The translations under genes were made by a program, and so were the position numbers. Shown one piece after another: positions 39,321 through 47,298 of a stretch of DNA of 64,000 nt. The stretch's first letter is position 1. Each line of letters starts with the position of its first letter. This stretch comes from JAIBJN01 sp963847985. GTDB taxonomy: Bacteria; Actinomycetota; Thermoleophilia; Gaiellales; Gaiellaceae. The notes under the pieces are model-generated. The model worked only from the letters and a program-made list of their open reading frames with translations. It had not been told where the DNA came from and did no database searches. Location of the stretch: the NCBI GenBank assembly GCA_963847985.1, contig CAWKBS010000008.1, positions 496,001 to 560,000 of the forward strand, in the 5' to 3' direction.

Positions 39321-40985
39321 ATGGCCACGACCGAGGACCGCCCGGGTCTCGACGCGACCGAAGCCTGGCGGCGCGACCTCTACGAGGCCACGCCCGAGCG
39401 CGACGCGCTCTTCACGACGATGTCGGGGCTTCCCGTCGAGCCGCTCTACACACCCGACAACGTCGAGACCGACTACGAGCGGGACCTCGGCTACCCGGGG
39501 GTCTATCCGTACACGCGCGGGGTCTACCCGTCGATGCACCGGGGCAAGCTCTGGACGATGCGGCAGTTCGCCGGCTTCGGCACCGCCGAGGAGACGAACG
39601 TCCGCTTCCGCTACCTCCTCGAGCACGGGCAGACCGGGCTCTCGACCGCCTTCGACATGCCTACGCTCATGGGCTACGACTCCGACCATCCGAAGTCCCT
39701 CGGCGAGGTCGGGCGCGAGGGCGTCGCGATCGACTCGCTCGCGGACATGGAGGAGCTCTTCGCCGGCATCCCGCTCGACGAGGTCTCCACGTCGATGACG
39801 ATCAACGCGCCGGCGGCGATGCTCCTCGCGTTCTACATCTGCGTCGGCGAGCAGCAGGGGGTCGGCCGGGACCGTCTTCGCGGAACGATCCAGACCGACA
39901 TCCTCAAGGAGTACATCGCGCAGAAGGAATGGATCTTCCCGCCCGAGCCGTCCATGCGGCTGTGCGTGGACATGATCGAGTTCTGTGCGCGCGAGGTCCC
40001 GCAGTGGCACCCGGTCTCCATCTCCGGCTACCACATCCGGGAGGCCGGCTCGACCGCCGCGCAGGAGCTCGCGTTCACGCTCGCCGACGGGTTCGCCTAC
40101 GTCGAGGCGGCGATGGCCCGCGGTCTCGCCGTCGACGACTTCGCGCCGCGGCTCTCCTTCTTCTTCAACGCCCACATCGACTTCTTCGAGGAGGTCGCCA
40201 AGTACCGGGCCGCCCGGCGGATCTGGGCGCGGGAGCTCCGTGACCGGTACGGGGCGAAGAACCCGCGCTCGTGGTTGATGCGCTTCCACGCGCAGACGGC
40301 CGGCGTCTCCCTCACCGCGCAGCAGCCCCAGGTCAACATCGTGCGCACTGCCGTCGAGGCGCTCGCCGCCGTCCTCGGCGGCTGCCAGTCGCTGCACACG
40401 AACTCCTACGACGAGGCGCTGGCGCTCCCCACCGAGCACGCGGTCAAGATCGCCCTCCGCACGCAGCAGGTGCTCGCGCACGAGACGGGCGTCGCCTCGA
40501 CGATCGACCCGCTCGGCGGGTCGTACTTCGTCGAGGACCTGACGAACCGGCTCGAGGCCGAGGCCTACGACTACTTCGACCGGATCCGCCGGCTCGGCGG
40601 CGTCGTCGCCGCCATCAAGGAGAACTTCTTCCAGCGCGAGATCGCCGAGGCGTCCTTCCGGTTCCAGAGCGAGCTCGAGGCGGGGCAGCGCGTGATCGTC
40701 GGGGTGAACCGCTTCCAGGAGCCGGACGAGCAGCCGATCGAGATCCTCAAGATCGACCAGGCGCTGGAGGACAAGCAGGTGGATCGGGTGCGGGCGCTCC
40801 GCGGCCGGCGCGACGCGGCGGCGGCCGAGGCGGCCCTCGCTCGACTCAAGGCCGACGCCGAGGTCGAGGACCGGAACCTCATGCCGGCGATCGTCGAGGC
40901 CTCGCGCGTGTATGTGACTATGGGCGAGATGTGCGACGCGCTCCGCGAGGTCTGGGGCACCTGGCGCGAGACCCCGGTCTTCTGA
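39321..40985 (+). CDS. Adenosylcobalamin-dependent acyl-CoA mutase, large subunit (isobutyryl-CoA-type residues)
   Basis: 554 aa TIM-barrel catalytic subunit of the methylmalonyl-/isobutyryl-CoA mutase family. Seen: YPYTRGVYPSMHRGKLWTMRQFAGFGTAEETN, GQTGLSTAFDMPTLMGYDSDHP, STSMTINAPAA, DILKEYIAQKEWIFPPEPSMR, SISGYHIREAGSTAAQELAFTLADG, FHAQTAGVSLTAQQPQVNIVRTA and TIDPLGGSYFVE. Methylmalonyl-CoA mutases carry Tyr in RQYAG and Arg in the loop after DILKE; here these are Phe (RQFAG) and Gln (IAQKEW), as in isobutyryl-CoA mutase. There is no cobalamin-binding domain and no small-subunit gene beside it. ATG 39321 is 6 nt after TAGACT with no Shine-Dalgarno. Confidence 0.9.
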   Translation: MATTEDRPGLDATEAWRRDLYEATPERDALFTTMSGLPVEPLYTPDNVETDYERDLGYPGVYPYTRGVYPSMHRGKLWTMRQFAGFGTAEETNVRFRYLLEHGQTGLSTAFDMPTLMGYDSDHPKSLGEVGREGVAIDSLADMEELFAGIPLDEVSTSMTINAPAAMLLAFYICVGEQQGVGRDRLRGTIQTDILKEYIAQKEWIFPPEPSMRLCVDMIEFCAREVPQWHPVSISGYHIREAGSTAAQELAFTLADGFAYVEAAMARGLAVDDFAPRLSFFFNAHIDFFEEVAKYRAARRIWARELRDRYGAKNPRSWLMRFHAQTAGVSLTAQQPQVNIVRTAVEALAAVLGGCQSLHTNSYDEALALPTEHAVKIALRTQQVLAHETGVASTIDPLGGSYFVEDLTNRLEAEAYDYFDRIRRLGGVVAAIKENFFQREIAEASFRFQSELEAGQRVIVGVNRFQEPDEQPIEILKIDQALEDKQVDRVRALRGRRDAAAAEAALARLKADAEVEDRNLMPAIVEASRVYVTMGEMCDALREVWGTWRETPVF

Positions 40986-41002
40986 GTCTCAGCGGCGGCC
41001 AA

Positions 41003-41150
41003 GTCTCAGCGGCGGCGTAGCCGCACAGGCTGAGACATCGTTTACAAGATCTTCATGGCTGCGGCGGTCGAAACGATTCCGTGAACGGAAGGAAGCTGAA
41101 GCTCCCTTCCTCCCTGTCTCAGCCTTTGCGGCTGCCGCCGCCGCTGAGAC
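41003..41150. repeat. Inverted pair of 34-35-bp palindromic elements
   Basis: The element starts GTCTCAGCGGCGGC and ends GGCTGAGAC. One copy lies at 41003-41036 and a second, inverted, at 41116-41150. A truncated direct copy (GTCTCAGCGGCGGC, 40986-40999) starts right after the mutase stop. Each copy can fold on itself, and the pair can fold together. The arrangement resembles bacterial REP/BIME elements. Confidence 0.7.
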
Positions 41151-41412
41151 GATGGCGACACTCCTGTGGGAGGCCCGTCGAATGGCTAGTAGCCGACGCC
41201 CGGCGGGTGGAGTAATCTCGCGTCACACGAGCGCCGGTTGGCCGCAGCCGACGCTCATCGCGAGGGCGTCGTGAGCCTTCCCTCTGACCGGCCCTCGCAC
41301 TGGGGTGAGCGGGTCCTCCCGGAGACCAAGCGGGATGGCCCGCCTCCCCCTTCCGGGGGATAGACGCGCGCGCCGACGTCGGCGAGATTGACGAGGCGTT
41401 CGAGCAGAGCGC

Positions 41413-41449
41413 GCGCGGCCGCCCCCGATTGGTCGGGGGGTGGCCGCGC
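41413..41449. terminator. Large GC hairpin between convergent genes
   Basis: Outer stem GCGCGGCC/GGCCGCGC and inner stem CCCCGA/TCGGGG around a TTGG loop. It lies 37 bp past the stop of the LuxR-type gene. No U tract on either strand, so termination efficiency is uncertain. Confidence 0.6.
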
Positions 41450-41485
41450 TCCGTTACTGAGAACGAACTGGGCGGGTTAGATGCT

Positions 41486-42157
41486 CTAAGCCGCCGCGGT
41501 GCTCTGCGCCGTCTGGAGTGGCAGCAGTCCGTGCACCTGCGCCCACCGGCTCGCCTCTGTCCTGTTGGAGACGTTCAGCTTCCGGTAGATGTTCGACAGG
41601 TGGAACTTGACGGTCTGCTCCGTCACCCAGAGCATGCGTGCGAGCTGCGCGTTCGAGTGCCCCTCGGCCACGAGCGTGAGGATCTCCAGCTCGCGGCGTG
41701 TGAGGCCCCATGCCTCTTCGATCGACTCGCGGGAGCGCTGGCGCTTGCCGTTGTGCCCGCGCGCGAGGTAGACCGAGTGGTCGAACGCCTGCCGGATGGC
41801 CGAGGCCAGGTCGTCGGCGTGCGCCGTCTTGAGAACGTATGCCTCGGCGCCCGCGGCGAGGGCCGCGTCGACGTACTGGGGATCGGAGAACGCCGAGAGG
41901 ACGATGACCTTGAGGTCGGGCGTCCGCTGCTTGGCGAGCGCGAGGCACTCGAGGCCGTCCATCTGGCCGCTCTCCATCTCGATCCCGGTGACGAGCAGGC
42001 TGGGCGCGTGCTCCTCGATTAGTGCGAGGGCGTGCTCGGGCGAGGTCGCCTTTCCCTTGACCTCGACCCCGATACGGGCCAGTACCTGCTCCACCCCCTC
42101 CAACCAGAGGGGATGTTCATCCAGCAGTACCGCTGTGCGATGCTCGGAAGGACTCAT
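41486..42157 (-). CDS. LuxR/NarL-type regulator with degenerate receiver
   Basis: 223 aa. N-terminal receiver-like domain (1-125) and C-terminal LuxR-type HTH (about 150-210: LTRRELEILTLVAEGHSNAQLARMLWVTEQTVKFHLSNIYRKLNVSNRTEA). In the receiver the phosphoacceptor aspartate position holds Gly58 (SLLVTGIEM instead of the usual ..LLDxxM); the acidic DE pair (13-14) and the Lys of YVLK remain. Classical phosphorylation is therefore unlikely, and the protein may respond to a ligand or act constitutively. No sensor kinase is next to it. It faces away from the NadE-like gene across a 158-bp region. Confidence 0.85.
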   Translation of the reverse strand: MSPSEHRTAVLLDEHPLWLEGVEQVLARIGVEVKGKATSPEHALALIEEHAPSLLVTGIEMESGQMDGLECLALAKQRTPDLKVIVLSAFSDPQYVDAALAAGAEAYVLKTAHADDLASAIRQAFDHSVYLARGHNGKRQRSRESIEEAWGLTRRELEILTLVAEGHSNAQLARMLWVTEQTVKFHLSNIYRKLNVSNRTEASRWAQVHGLLPLQTAQSTAAA

Positions 42158-42218
42158 CGAAAGGGCCGCCTTTCGATCGGACTACACGAAGGACTTAGAC
42201 GATAACCCATCTTTGGTC

Positions 42219-42283
42219 TTGTGGATAGGCCCGCGGACAAACCTGTGGAAACACTCTCACCCGAGGGGAGCTCATCCTGTGGA
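42219..42283. promoter_or_regulatory. Three TCCACA (DnaA-box-like) motifs
   Basis: The intergenic region between the regulator and the NadE-like gene holds TTGTGGATA (42219-42227), TGTGGA (42244-42249) and TGTGGA (42278-42283), all in the same orientation within 65 bp. The reverse of the first reads CTATCCACA when extended by one base, 8 of 9 to the E. coli DnaA-box consensus. There is no replication gene nearby, so an origin is unlikely. Confidence 0.3.
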
Positions 42284-42315
42284 CGCTGGGGACGACCTGC
42301 GCCCCCTCCGAAGGT

Positions 42316-43296
42316 CTAGCTGTCGCCCAGCAGAAGCGGAGGCGCGTGCAGGTACGCGGCTGCGCGCCGCTTGCGCTCGATGTCCTCATAGACGCGCTCG
42401 ACGACCTCCGTCGGAAGGCCGGCGGCAGCCGCGGCAGCTTCCGCCGTGGCGCCCTCGTTCAGCGCGTAGAGACAGAGGTCGAGCTTGTCGAACGGGACGG
42501 AGAAGTAGAACTCCTCCTGGCTCTGCTCGAGGGCGTAGGTGTCGGTCGTCGGCGGGCGCTCGCGGATGACCGCGGGGACGCCGACCTCCTCGGCGAGCTG
42601 GTAGACCTGGGTCTTGTAGAGGTGTGCGATCGGCTTCACGTCGGCGGACCCGTCGCCGTTCTTGACGAAGAAGCCCTGGTCGTACTCGAGCCGGTTCGGC
42701 GTTCCCACGACCGCGTAGTCGAGGCGGTCCGCGTGGTAGTACTCGAGCATCTTGCGGACGCGCTGCTTGAAGTTGGTCGCGGCGACGACCTCGCGGTAAG
42801 CGGTCGCAGTGAGCCGCGCCTCGCGGCGCTCGCCCTCGGGCGACTCGGCGACGACCGTGAAGAGGCTGTAGCGGGAACCGCCGAGGAGGCTCGGGAGGAC
42901 GATCTTCGCCTTCCAGCCCTCGCCGTACTCCGGCATGACCGTCCGGATGGCCGCGTCGCGGCGCTCGTAGCAGCCCGCCGCCCGGAGGAGCTCCGTGATG
43001 TCCTCGAGGACGGTCTCGACGCCGGCCGCCTCGGCGGCGACGTTGGAGAGGTCGAGCGTGTCGGCGGCGGACTCGCCCTCGGGCATGAGGACGCCGAGCA
43101 CGCGCTCCGGCCCGAAGGCCTTGGCGCAGAGGTGCGCGACGACGCTCGAGTCGACGCCGCCGGAGAGCCCGACGACGGCGCCGCGGCGGCGCAGGTCCTT
43201 GTAGGTGATCTCGCGCAGGCGCTCGGCGATCTCGTCGGCGGTGCGCCCTACGTCGTCAAGGCGCAGCGACTCTGCGGTCAGCTCAGCCGGCGCCAT
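42316..43296 (-). CDS. nadE: NAD-synthetase-like amide-forming enzyme
   Basis: 326 aa ATP pyrophosphatase of the NAD synthetase family, ammonia-dependent type (no glutaminase domain). Seen: GLSGGVDSS P-loop at residues 43-51, YGEGWKAKIVLPS, ATNFKQRVRKMLEYYHADRL, VVGTPNRLEYDQGFFVKNGDG.ADVKPIAHLYKTQVY and PPTTDTYALEQSQEEFYFS. It could be the cell's housekeeping NAD synthetase. Its operon with an acyl carrier protein, divergent from AsnB and an acyl-AMP ligase, suggests a dedicated amidation role instead. It overlaps the ACP gene by 14 bp. The gene symbol reflects the family, not a proven function. Confidence 0.85.
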   Translation of the reverse strand: MAPAELTAESLRLDDVGRTADEIAERLREITYKDLRRRGAVVGLSGGVDSSVVAHLCAKAFGPERVLGVLMPEGESAADTLDLSNVAAEAAGVETVLEDITELLRAAGCYERRDAAIRTVMPEYGEGWKAKIVLPSLLGGSRYSLFTVVAESPEGERREARLTATAYREVVAATNFKQRVRKMLEYYHADRLDYAVVGTPNRLEYDQGFFVKNGDGSADVKPIAHLYKTQVYQLAEEVGVPAVIRERPPTTDTYALEQSQEEFYFSVPFDKLDLCLYALNEGATAEAAAAAAGLPTEVVERVYEDIERKRRAAAYLHAPPLLLGDS

Positions 43297-43555
43297 TCGA
43301 GGCGGTCTTCACGCCGACGAAGCGGGTGATGCTCGCGATCGAGTCGAGGTTCTCCGGGAGGACTTCCTCGTCGGCGATCTGGACCTCGTAGCGCTCCTCG
43401 ATGAAGCCGATCAGCTCGAGGACGCCGGTCGAGTCGATGACGCCGACCTCGATGAGCGAGTCGTCGGCACCCAGGTCGATCCCGTCTGCGCTCAGCGGAA
43501 AGTTGTCCTTCAGGAACTGGCGGACTTCCTGTTCGATGGCGTCGGGACTGGGCAT
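43283..43555 (-). CDS. Acyl carrier protein
   Basis: 90 aa, one helical carrier domain. The phosphopantetheine site is Ser42 in EVGVIDSTGVLELIGFIEE (D-S-T, a variant of D-S-L). The acidic helix-II face and length are typical of discrete carrier proteins outside fatty-acid synthesis. The frame is open far upstream, but that sequence is antisense to asnB; ATG 43555 gives the normal N terminus. A small hairpin with a U-rich tail precedes the start. It likely carries an acyl or aminoacyl group loaded by the ligase at 45.7 kb and modified by the neighbouring amidotransferases. Confidence 0.9.
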   Translation of the reverse strand: MPSPDAIEQEVRQFLKDNFPLSADGIDLGADDSLIEVGVIDSTGVLELIGFIEERYEVQIADEEVLPENLDSIASITRFVGVKTASNGAG

Positions 43556-43570
43556 GACGGGCAAAGAGAA

Positions 43571-43587
43571 GTCGCCTTTGGGGCGAC
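43571..43587 (-). terminator. Possible attenuator in the ACP leader
   Basis: Stem GTCGCC/GGCGAC with a 5-nt loop, followed on the minus-strand transcript by TTCTCTTT, ending 16 bp before the ACP start codon; a TATGCT hexamer (43595-43600) lies just upstream. A short intrinsic terminator inside a leader is plausible but the stem is only 6 bp. Confidence 0.4.
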
Positions 43588-43639
43588 CCGACGGAGCATA
43601 CCAGCGCCCTGTGGAGCTTTCGACCAGTTTTTCCTCCCC

Positions 43640-43668
43640 TTGCCGCAGGTCCTGACCGCCCGTATCGT
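43640..43668 (+). promoter_or_regulatory. asnB promoter
   Basis: TTGCCG (43640-43645), a 17-bp spacer and TATCGT (43663-43668). The -10 ends 7 nt before the asnB ATG (43676), so the transcript is probably leaderless. Confidence 0.6.
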
Positions 43669-43675
43669 CAGGGAC

Positions 43676-45691
43676 ATGTGCGGCATCGCCGGGATCTACG
43701 CGCGCCCTGACTCGGCCGCGCCCGAGGAGCTCCTGCTGACCATGGCCGGGGAGCTCCGGCACCGCGGGCCAGACGGCACGGGGCTCTACCGGGACGGCCG
43801 CTTCGGGATGACGAACAACCGCCTGGCCATCGTCGACCTCGAGGGCGGCGACCAGCCGCTCGCGAGCGAGGACGGTCGCCACTGGGTCATGCAGAACGGC
43901 GAGATCTACAACTACGTCGAGCTCAGGGCCGAGCTCGAGAGCCTCGGGCGGCGCTTCGCCACGACGAGCGACACCGAGGTGATCGCGCAGGCGTACGCCG
44001 AGTGGGGCCCCGCGTGCCTCGACCGGATGAACGGCGACTTCGCGTTCGCCGTCTGGGATCGGCGCGAGCAGGAGCTCTTCCTCGCCCGAGACCGCTTCGG
44101 CGTCCGCCCGCTCTTCGTGGCCGAGCTCGGCGGCGACCTCGTCTTCGCCTCGGAGCAGAAGGCGATCCTCCGGCACCCGGCCGCCCGGCGCGAGCTCGAC
44201 CCGGCCGGCCTCGTCGAGAGCTTCACGACGTGGTCGATCTCGCCGGACGCGTCCTCGTTCCCCGGCATCCGCGAGCTGGCGCCGGCGCACTACCTGCGCG
44301 CGGGCCCGGACGGAATCCGCGAGGAGCGGCGCTGGTGGGACCTTCGCTTCTCGGACGAGCCGGACGTCTCGCCCGCCGCGCGCTCGGCGCTCGCGGAGGA
44401 GCTCGACGCGCTCCTCGGCGACGCGACGCGCCTGCGCCTGCGCGCCGACGTCCCCGTCGCCGCGTACCTGAGCGGCGGCCTCGACTCCTCGGCCATCGTC
44501 GCGCACGCGCTCGAGCAGATGGACGAGACGCTCCACGCCTTCGGCATCGGCTTCGATGACCCACGCTTCGACGAGAGCGCCTACCAGGACCGGCTCACCG
44601 GCGACCGCGGGCTCGACCTCACCCGCGTCACGATCGGCGCCCGCGACATCGCGGAGCTCCTGCCGCAGACGGTGGCGCTGGCCGAGAAGCCGACGCTTCG
44701 GACCGCCCCGTCTCCACTCCTGCGCCTGTCGGGCGCCGTCCAGGACGCCGGGCTCAAGGTCGTCACGACCGGCGAGGGCGCGGACGAGCTCTTCGGCGGC
44801 TACGACCTCTTCCGCGAGAACGCCGTGCGCCACTTCTGGGCTCGCGAGCCCGACTCCGAGCTGCGTCCGCTCCTGCTGACGCGCCTGAACGCCTTCATCG
44901 GGAAGGACCTGAAGCGCTCGGGCGCCTTCCTCGTCGGCTTCTACCGCAAGGGCCTCACCGAGACCGACGACCCGCTCTACAGTCACCGGCTCCGCTTCGC
45001 CAACACGTCACGGCTGCTCTCGCTCCTCACGGAGGACGTGCGCGCACGGGCGGCCGGGCGCGGCGACCCGGCCGAGCGCCTCGAGGCCCGCCTGCCGTCC
45101 TGGTTCGGCGAGCAGACGCCGCTGGGGAAGGTGCAGTACCTCGAGATCGCCACGTTCCTCGAGGGCTACCTCCTGCACACGCAGGGGGACCGGATGCTGA
45201 TGGGCCACTCCATCGAAGGGCGCTTTCCGTTCCTCGACTACCGGGTCGCGGAATTCGCGGCCTCGCTCCCCGATCAGCTCCGGCTGCGCGGGCTGACGGA
45301 GAAGTACCTTCTGCGAAAGGCGGTCGAGCACCGGCTCCCGCCCGAGATCGCGGCCCGCAAGAAGCGGCCGTACCGCGCGCCGATCGTCGGCGCCTTCGTC
45401 GGCCCCGGCGCTCCGTCCTACGTGGGCGAGCTCCTGGACGAGCGCCGACTTTCCGACGCCGGGCTGTTCGCGCCCGAGGCCGTCGCGCGCCTCGTGCGGA
45501 AGTGCGAGGCCGGTGCGCCGCGCGACGCCGTCTCGGAAACCGACGAGATGGCCCTCGTCGGGGTGCTGTCCGTCATGCTCCTCCACGACCGCTTCGTGGC
45601 GAGCCCGCGCCCCGCGGAGCCGCTCGTCCCCGACCGTGTCGTCGTCGGCGACCGGGTCCGCCCACCCGCGTCCGCGCCCGCCGCCGCATGA
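43676..45691 (+). CDS. asnB: Asparagine-synthase-type glutamine amidotransferase
   Basis: 671 aa, two domains. Class II glutaminase, about residues 1-200: nucleophile Cys2 in MCGIAGIY, RHRGPDGTG, MTNNRLAIVDL, MQNGEIYNYVELR and DTEVIAQAY. ATP-dependent synthetase, about 225-620: VAAYLSGGLDSSAIVAHAL, TGEGADELFGGYD, GHSIEGRFPFLDY and EKYLLRKA. The ATG at 43676 is fixed by Cys2 having to follow Met. Enzymes of this type amidate Asp or, in secondary pathways and surface-polymer loci, other carboxylates. The ATGA overlap with the ligase gene and divergence from the ACP/NadE-like pair point to the latter. Confidence 0.92.
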   Translation: MCGIAGIYARPDSAAPEELLLTMAGELRHRGPDGTGLYRDGRFGMTNNRLAIVDLEGGDQPLASEDGRHWVMQNGEIYNYVELRAELESLGRRFATTSDTEVIAQAYAEWGPACLDRMNGDFAFAVWDRREQELFLARDRFGVRPLFVAELGGDLVFASEQKAILRHPAARRELDPAGLVESFTTWSISPDASSFPGIRELAPAHYLRAGPDGIREERRWWDLRFSDEPDVSPAARSALAEELDALLGDATRLRLRADVPVAAYLSGGLDSSAIVAHALEQMDETLHAFGIGFDDPRFDESAYQDRLTGDRGLDLTRVTIGARDIAELLPQTVALAEKPTLRTAPSPLLRLSGAVQDAGLKVVTTGEGADELFGGYDLFRENAVRHFWAREPDSELRPLLLTRLNAFIGKDLKRSGAFLVGFYRKGLTETDDPLYSHRLRFANTSRLLSLLTEDVRARAAGRGDPAERLEARLPSWFGEQTPLGKVQYLEIATFLEGYLLHTQGDRMLMGHSIEGRFPFLDYRVAEFAASLPDQLRLRGLTEKYLLRKAVEHRLPPEIAARKKRPYRAPIVGAFVGPGAPSYVGELLDERRLSDAGLFAPEAVARLVRKCEAGAPRDAVSETDEMALVGVLSVMLLHDRFVASPRPAEPLVPDRVVVGDRVRPPASAPAAA

Positions 45692-47235
45692 ACGTCCGCC
45701 TGCTGCACGAGACGCTGCTGGCCTCCGCGGAGCGCGTTCCCGAGCGCGAGGCTCTCGTCGCCGGCGCGGAGCGGCTCTCCTACGTCGAGCTGCTGGATCG
45801 CTCGCTCCGGCTCGCGCGGGCGCTGCAGGAGCTGGGCGTGCGCCGGGGCGACCGCGTCGCGATCTACATGGACAACTCGGCCGGCTGCGTCACGGCGCTC
45901 TACGCGACGCTCCTCGCCGGCGGCGTGTTCGTGATCGTCAATCCGCAGACCAAGGAGGACAAGCTCCTCTACGTCCTCGACGACTGCGAGGCTGCCGTCC
46001 TTCTCACCGAGGGCAGCCTGACCCGCACCGCGCTGGCCGCCGCGGCCTCGGCGCCGAGCGTCAAGGCCGTCGTCGCCGACGCGGCGCCCGAGGGCGTCGA
46101 GGGCGCGCTGGTCTTCGGCGACGCGATCGCCTCCGCGGAGCCCGAGCCCGAGGCGCCCGGAACGATCCCGCTCGACCTCGCTGCGCTCATCTACACGTCG
46201 GGGAGCACCGGCTTCCCCAAGGGCGTGATGATGACCCACCAGAGCATGGTCTTCGCCGCGGGGTCGATCGCGCAGTACCTCCGGCTTGGCCCTGACGAGC
46301 GCATCCTCGGGCTGCTGCCGCTCGCGTTCGACTACGGCCTCTACCAGCTTCTGATGAACGTGCTGAAGGGCGGCACGCTCGTCCTCGAGCGCTCGTTCGC
46401 CTTCCCTGCGCAGATCATCAAGCGGGTCCAGGAGGAGGAGGCGACGGTCTTCCCCGGCGTGCCCACGGTCTACGCGACGCTGCTCTCGACACGGCGCGGC
46501 ATGGAGTTCGAGCTGCCGAGCGTGCGGCGCGTGACGAACACCGCCGCTGCGCTGCCGGCGACGTTCCATTCCGAGCTCGCCAGGATCTTCCCGAACGCGC
46601 TCGTCTTCGCCATGTACGGGCTCACCGAGTGCAAGCGCGTCAGCTATCTCGAGCCGGAGCTCCTCGCCGCGAAGCCGACCTCGGTCGGGCGTGCGATCCC
46701 GGGGACGGAGACGATGGTGCTCCGCGAGGACATGACGCCGGTCGGGCCCGGCGAGACCGGGGTGCTCTACGTCCGCGGCCCGCACGTCATGGTCGGCTAC
46801 TGGAGGAAGCCCGAGCAGACGGCGGAGATGATCGTCGAGGGACCGCTGCCGGGCGAGAAGATGCTCTGCGCCCAGGACCACTTCACGGTGGACGAGGACG
46901 GCTTCCTCTACTTCGTCGGGCGCAGCGACGACATCATCAAGACGCGCGGCGAGAAGGTCAGCCCGATCGAAGTCGAGAACGCCATCTTCGACATCGAGGG
47001 CGTCAAGGAGGCCGCCGTCATCGGCGTCGACGACGAGGTGCTCGGCGAGGCCATCAAGGCATTCGTCGTCCTCGACGAGGGAGCGCAGCTAACCGAGCAG
47101 GAGATCATCGCCGCCTGCCGGACGCGCCTGGAGAACTTCATGGTGCCGCGCGAGGTCGAGTTCCGCACGGAGCTCCCGACGACGGCCACCGGCAAGGTCC
47201 GCCGCAAGAGCCTCAAAGAGCCCGCAGAAGCCTAG
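45688..47235 (+). CDS. AMP-forming acyl-CoA/acyl-ACP ligase
   Basis: 515 aa member of the ANL superfamily, activating a carboxylic acid as acyl-AMP and passing it to CoA or a carrier protein. Seen: LIYTSGSTGFPKGVMMTHQSM near residue 168 (P-loop), PLAFDYGLYQLLM, MYGLTECKRVSYLEPE (A5 region), YVRGPHVMVGYWRKPEQTAEM, DHFTVDEDGFLYFVGRSDDIIKTRGEKVSPIEVE (hinge) and TATGKVRRKSL with the catalytic C-terminal Lys. The sequence resembles ligases that sit with ACP and amidotransferase genes in exosortase-type loci. The likely partner is the ACP at 43.3 kb. Its start overlaps the asnB stop. Confidence 0.9.
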   Translation: MNVRLLHETLLASAERVPEREALVAGAERLSYVELLDRSLRLARALQELGVRRGDRVAIYMDNSAGCVTALYATLLAGGVFVIVNPQTKEDKLLYVLDDCEAAVLLTEGSLTRTALAAAASAPSVKAVVADAAPEGVEGALVFGDAIASAEPEPEAPGTIPLDLAALIYTSGSTGFPKGVMMTHQSMVFAAGSIAQYLRLGPDERILGLLPLAFDYGLYQLLMNVLKGGTLVLERSFAFPAQIIKRVQEEEATVFPGVPTVYATLLSTRRGMEFELPSVRRVTNTAAALPATFHSELARIFPNALVFAMYGLTECKRVSYLEPELLAAKPTSVGRAIPGTETMVLREDMTPVGPGETGVLYVRGPHVMVGYWRKPEQTAEMIVEGPLPGEKMLCAQDHFTVDEDGFLYFVGRSDDIIKTRGEKVSPIEVENAIFDIEGVKEAAVIGVDDEVLGEAIKAFVVLDEGAQLTEQEIIAACRTRLENFMVPREVEFRTELPTTATGKVRRKSLKEPAEA

Positions 47236-47250
47236 GCCGGACCGTCCGCT

Positions 47251-47275
47251 GGGCATGTCCCCGGCGAACGTGCCC
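47251..47275. terminator. Hairpin between convergent genes
   Basis: GGGCATGT pairs with ACGTGCCC (8 bp, one G-U) around a 9-nt loop, between the ligase stop and the first beta-helix gene stop. Its GGCA(C/T)GTCC core resembles the arms of the inverted repeat in the trp operon. Confidence 0.5.
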
Positions 47276-47298
47276 CGGGTGCAAGGCCGGACGGGACG

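Larger units (their letters stand above)
40986..41485. other. 500-bp gene-free stretch with hairpins
   Basis: No coding frame with recognisable sequence or start signals. The stretch contains a GTCTCAGC-based inverted repeat pair (41003-41150), a GGAAGG...CCTTCC hairpin (41087-41110) and a large GC hairpin (41413-41449). Between about 41160 and 41400 nothing else could be identified. It separates the mutase gene from the convergent LuxR-type gene. A small RNA is possible but unsupported. Confidence 0.6.

Noticed and set aside
41080..41110. Signal-recognition-particle RNA, because of a GGAAGGAAGC string
   Set aside because: The rest of the SRP apical loop and its flanking stem are missing; the string belongs to a simple GGAAGG/CCTTCC hairpin.
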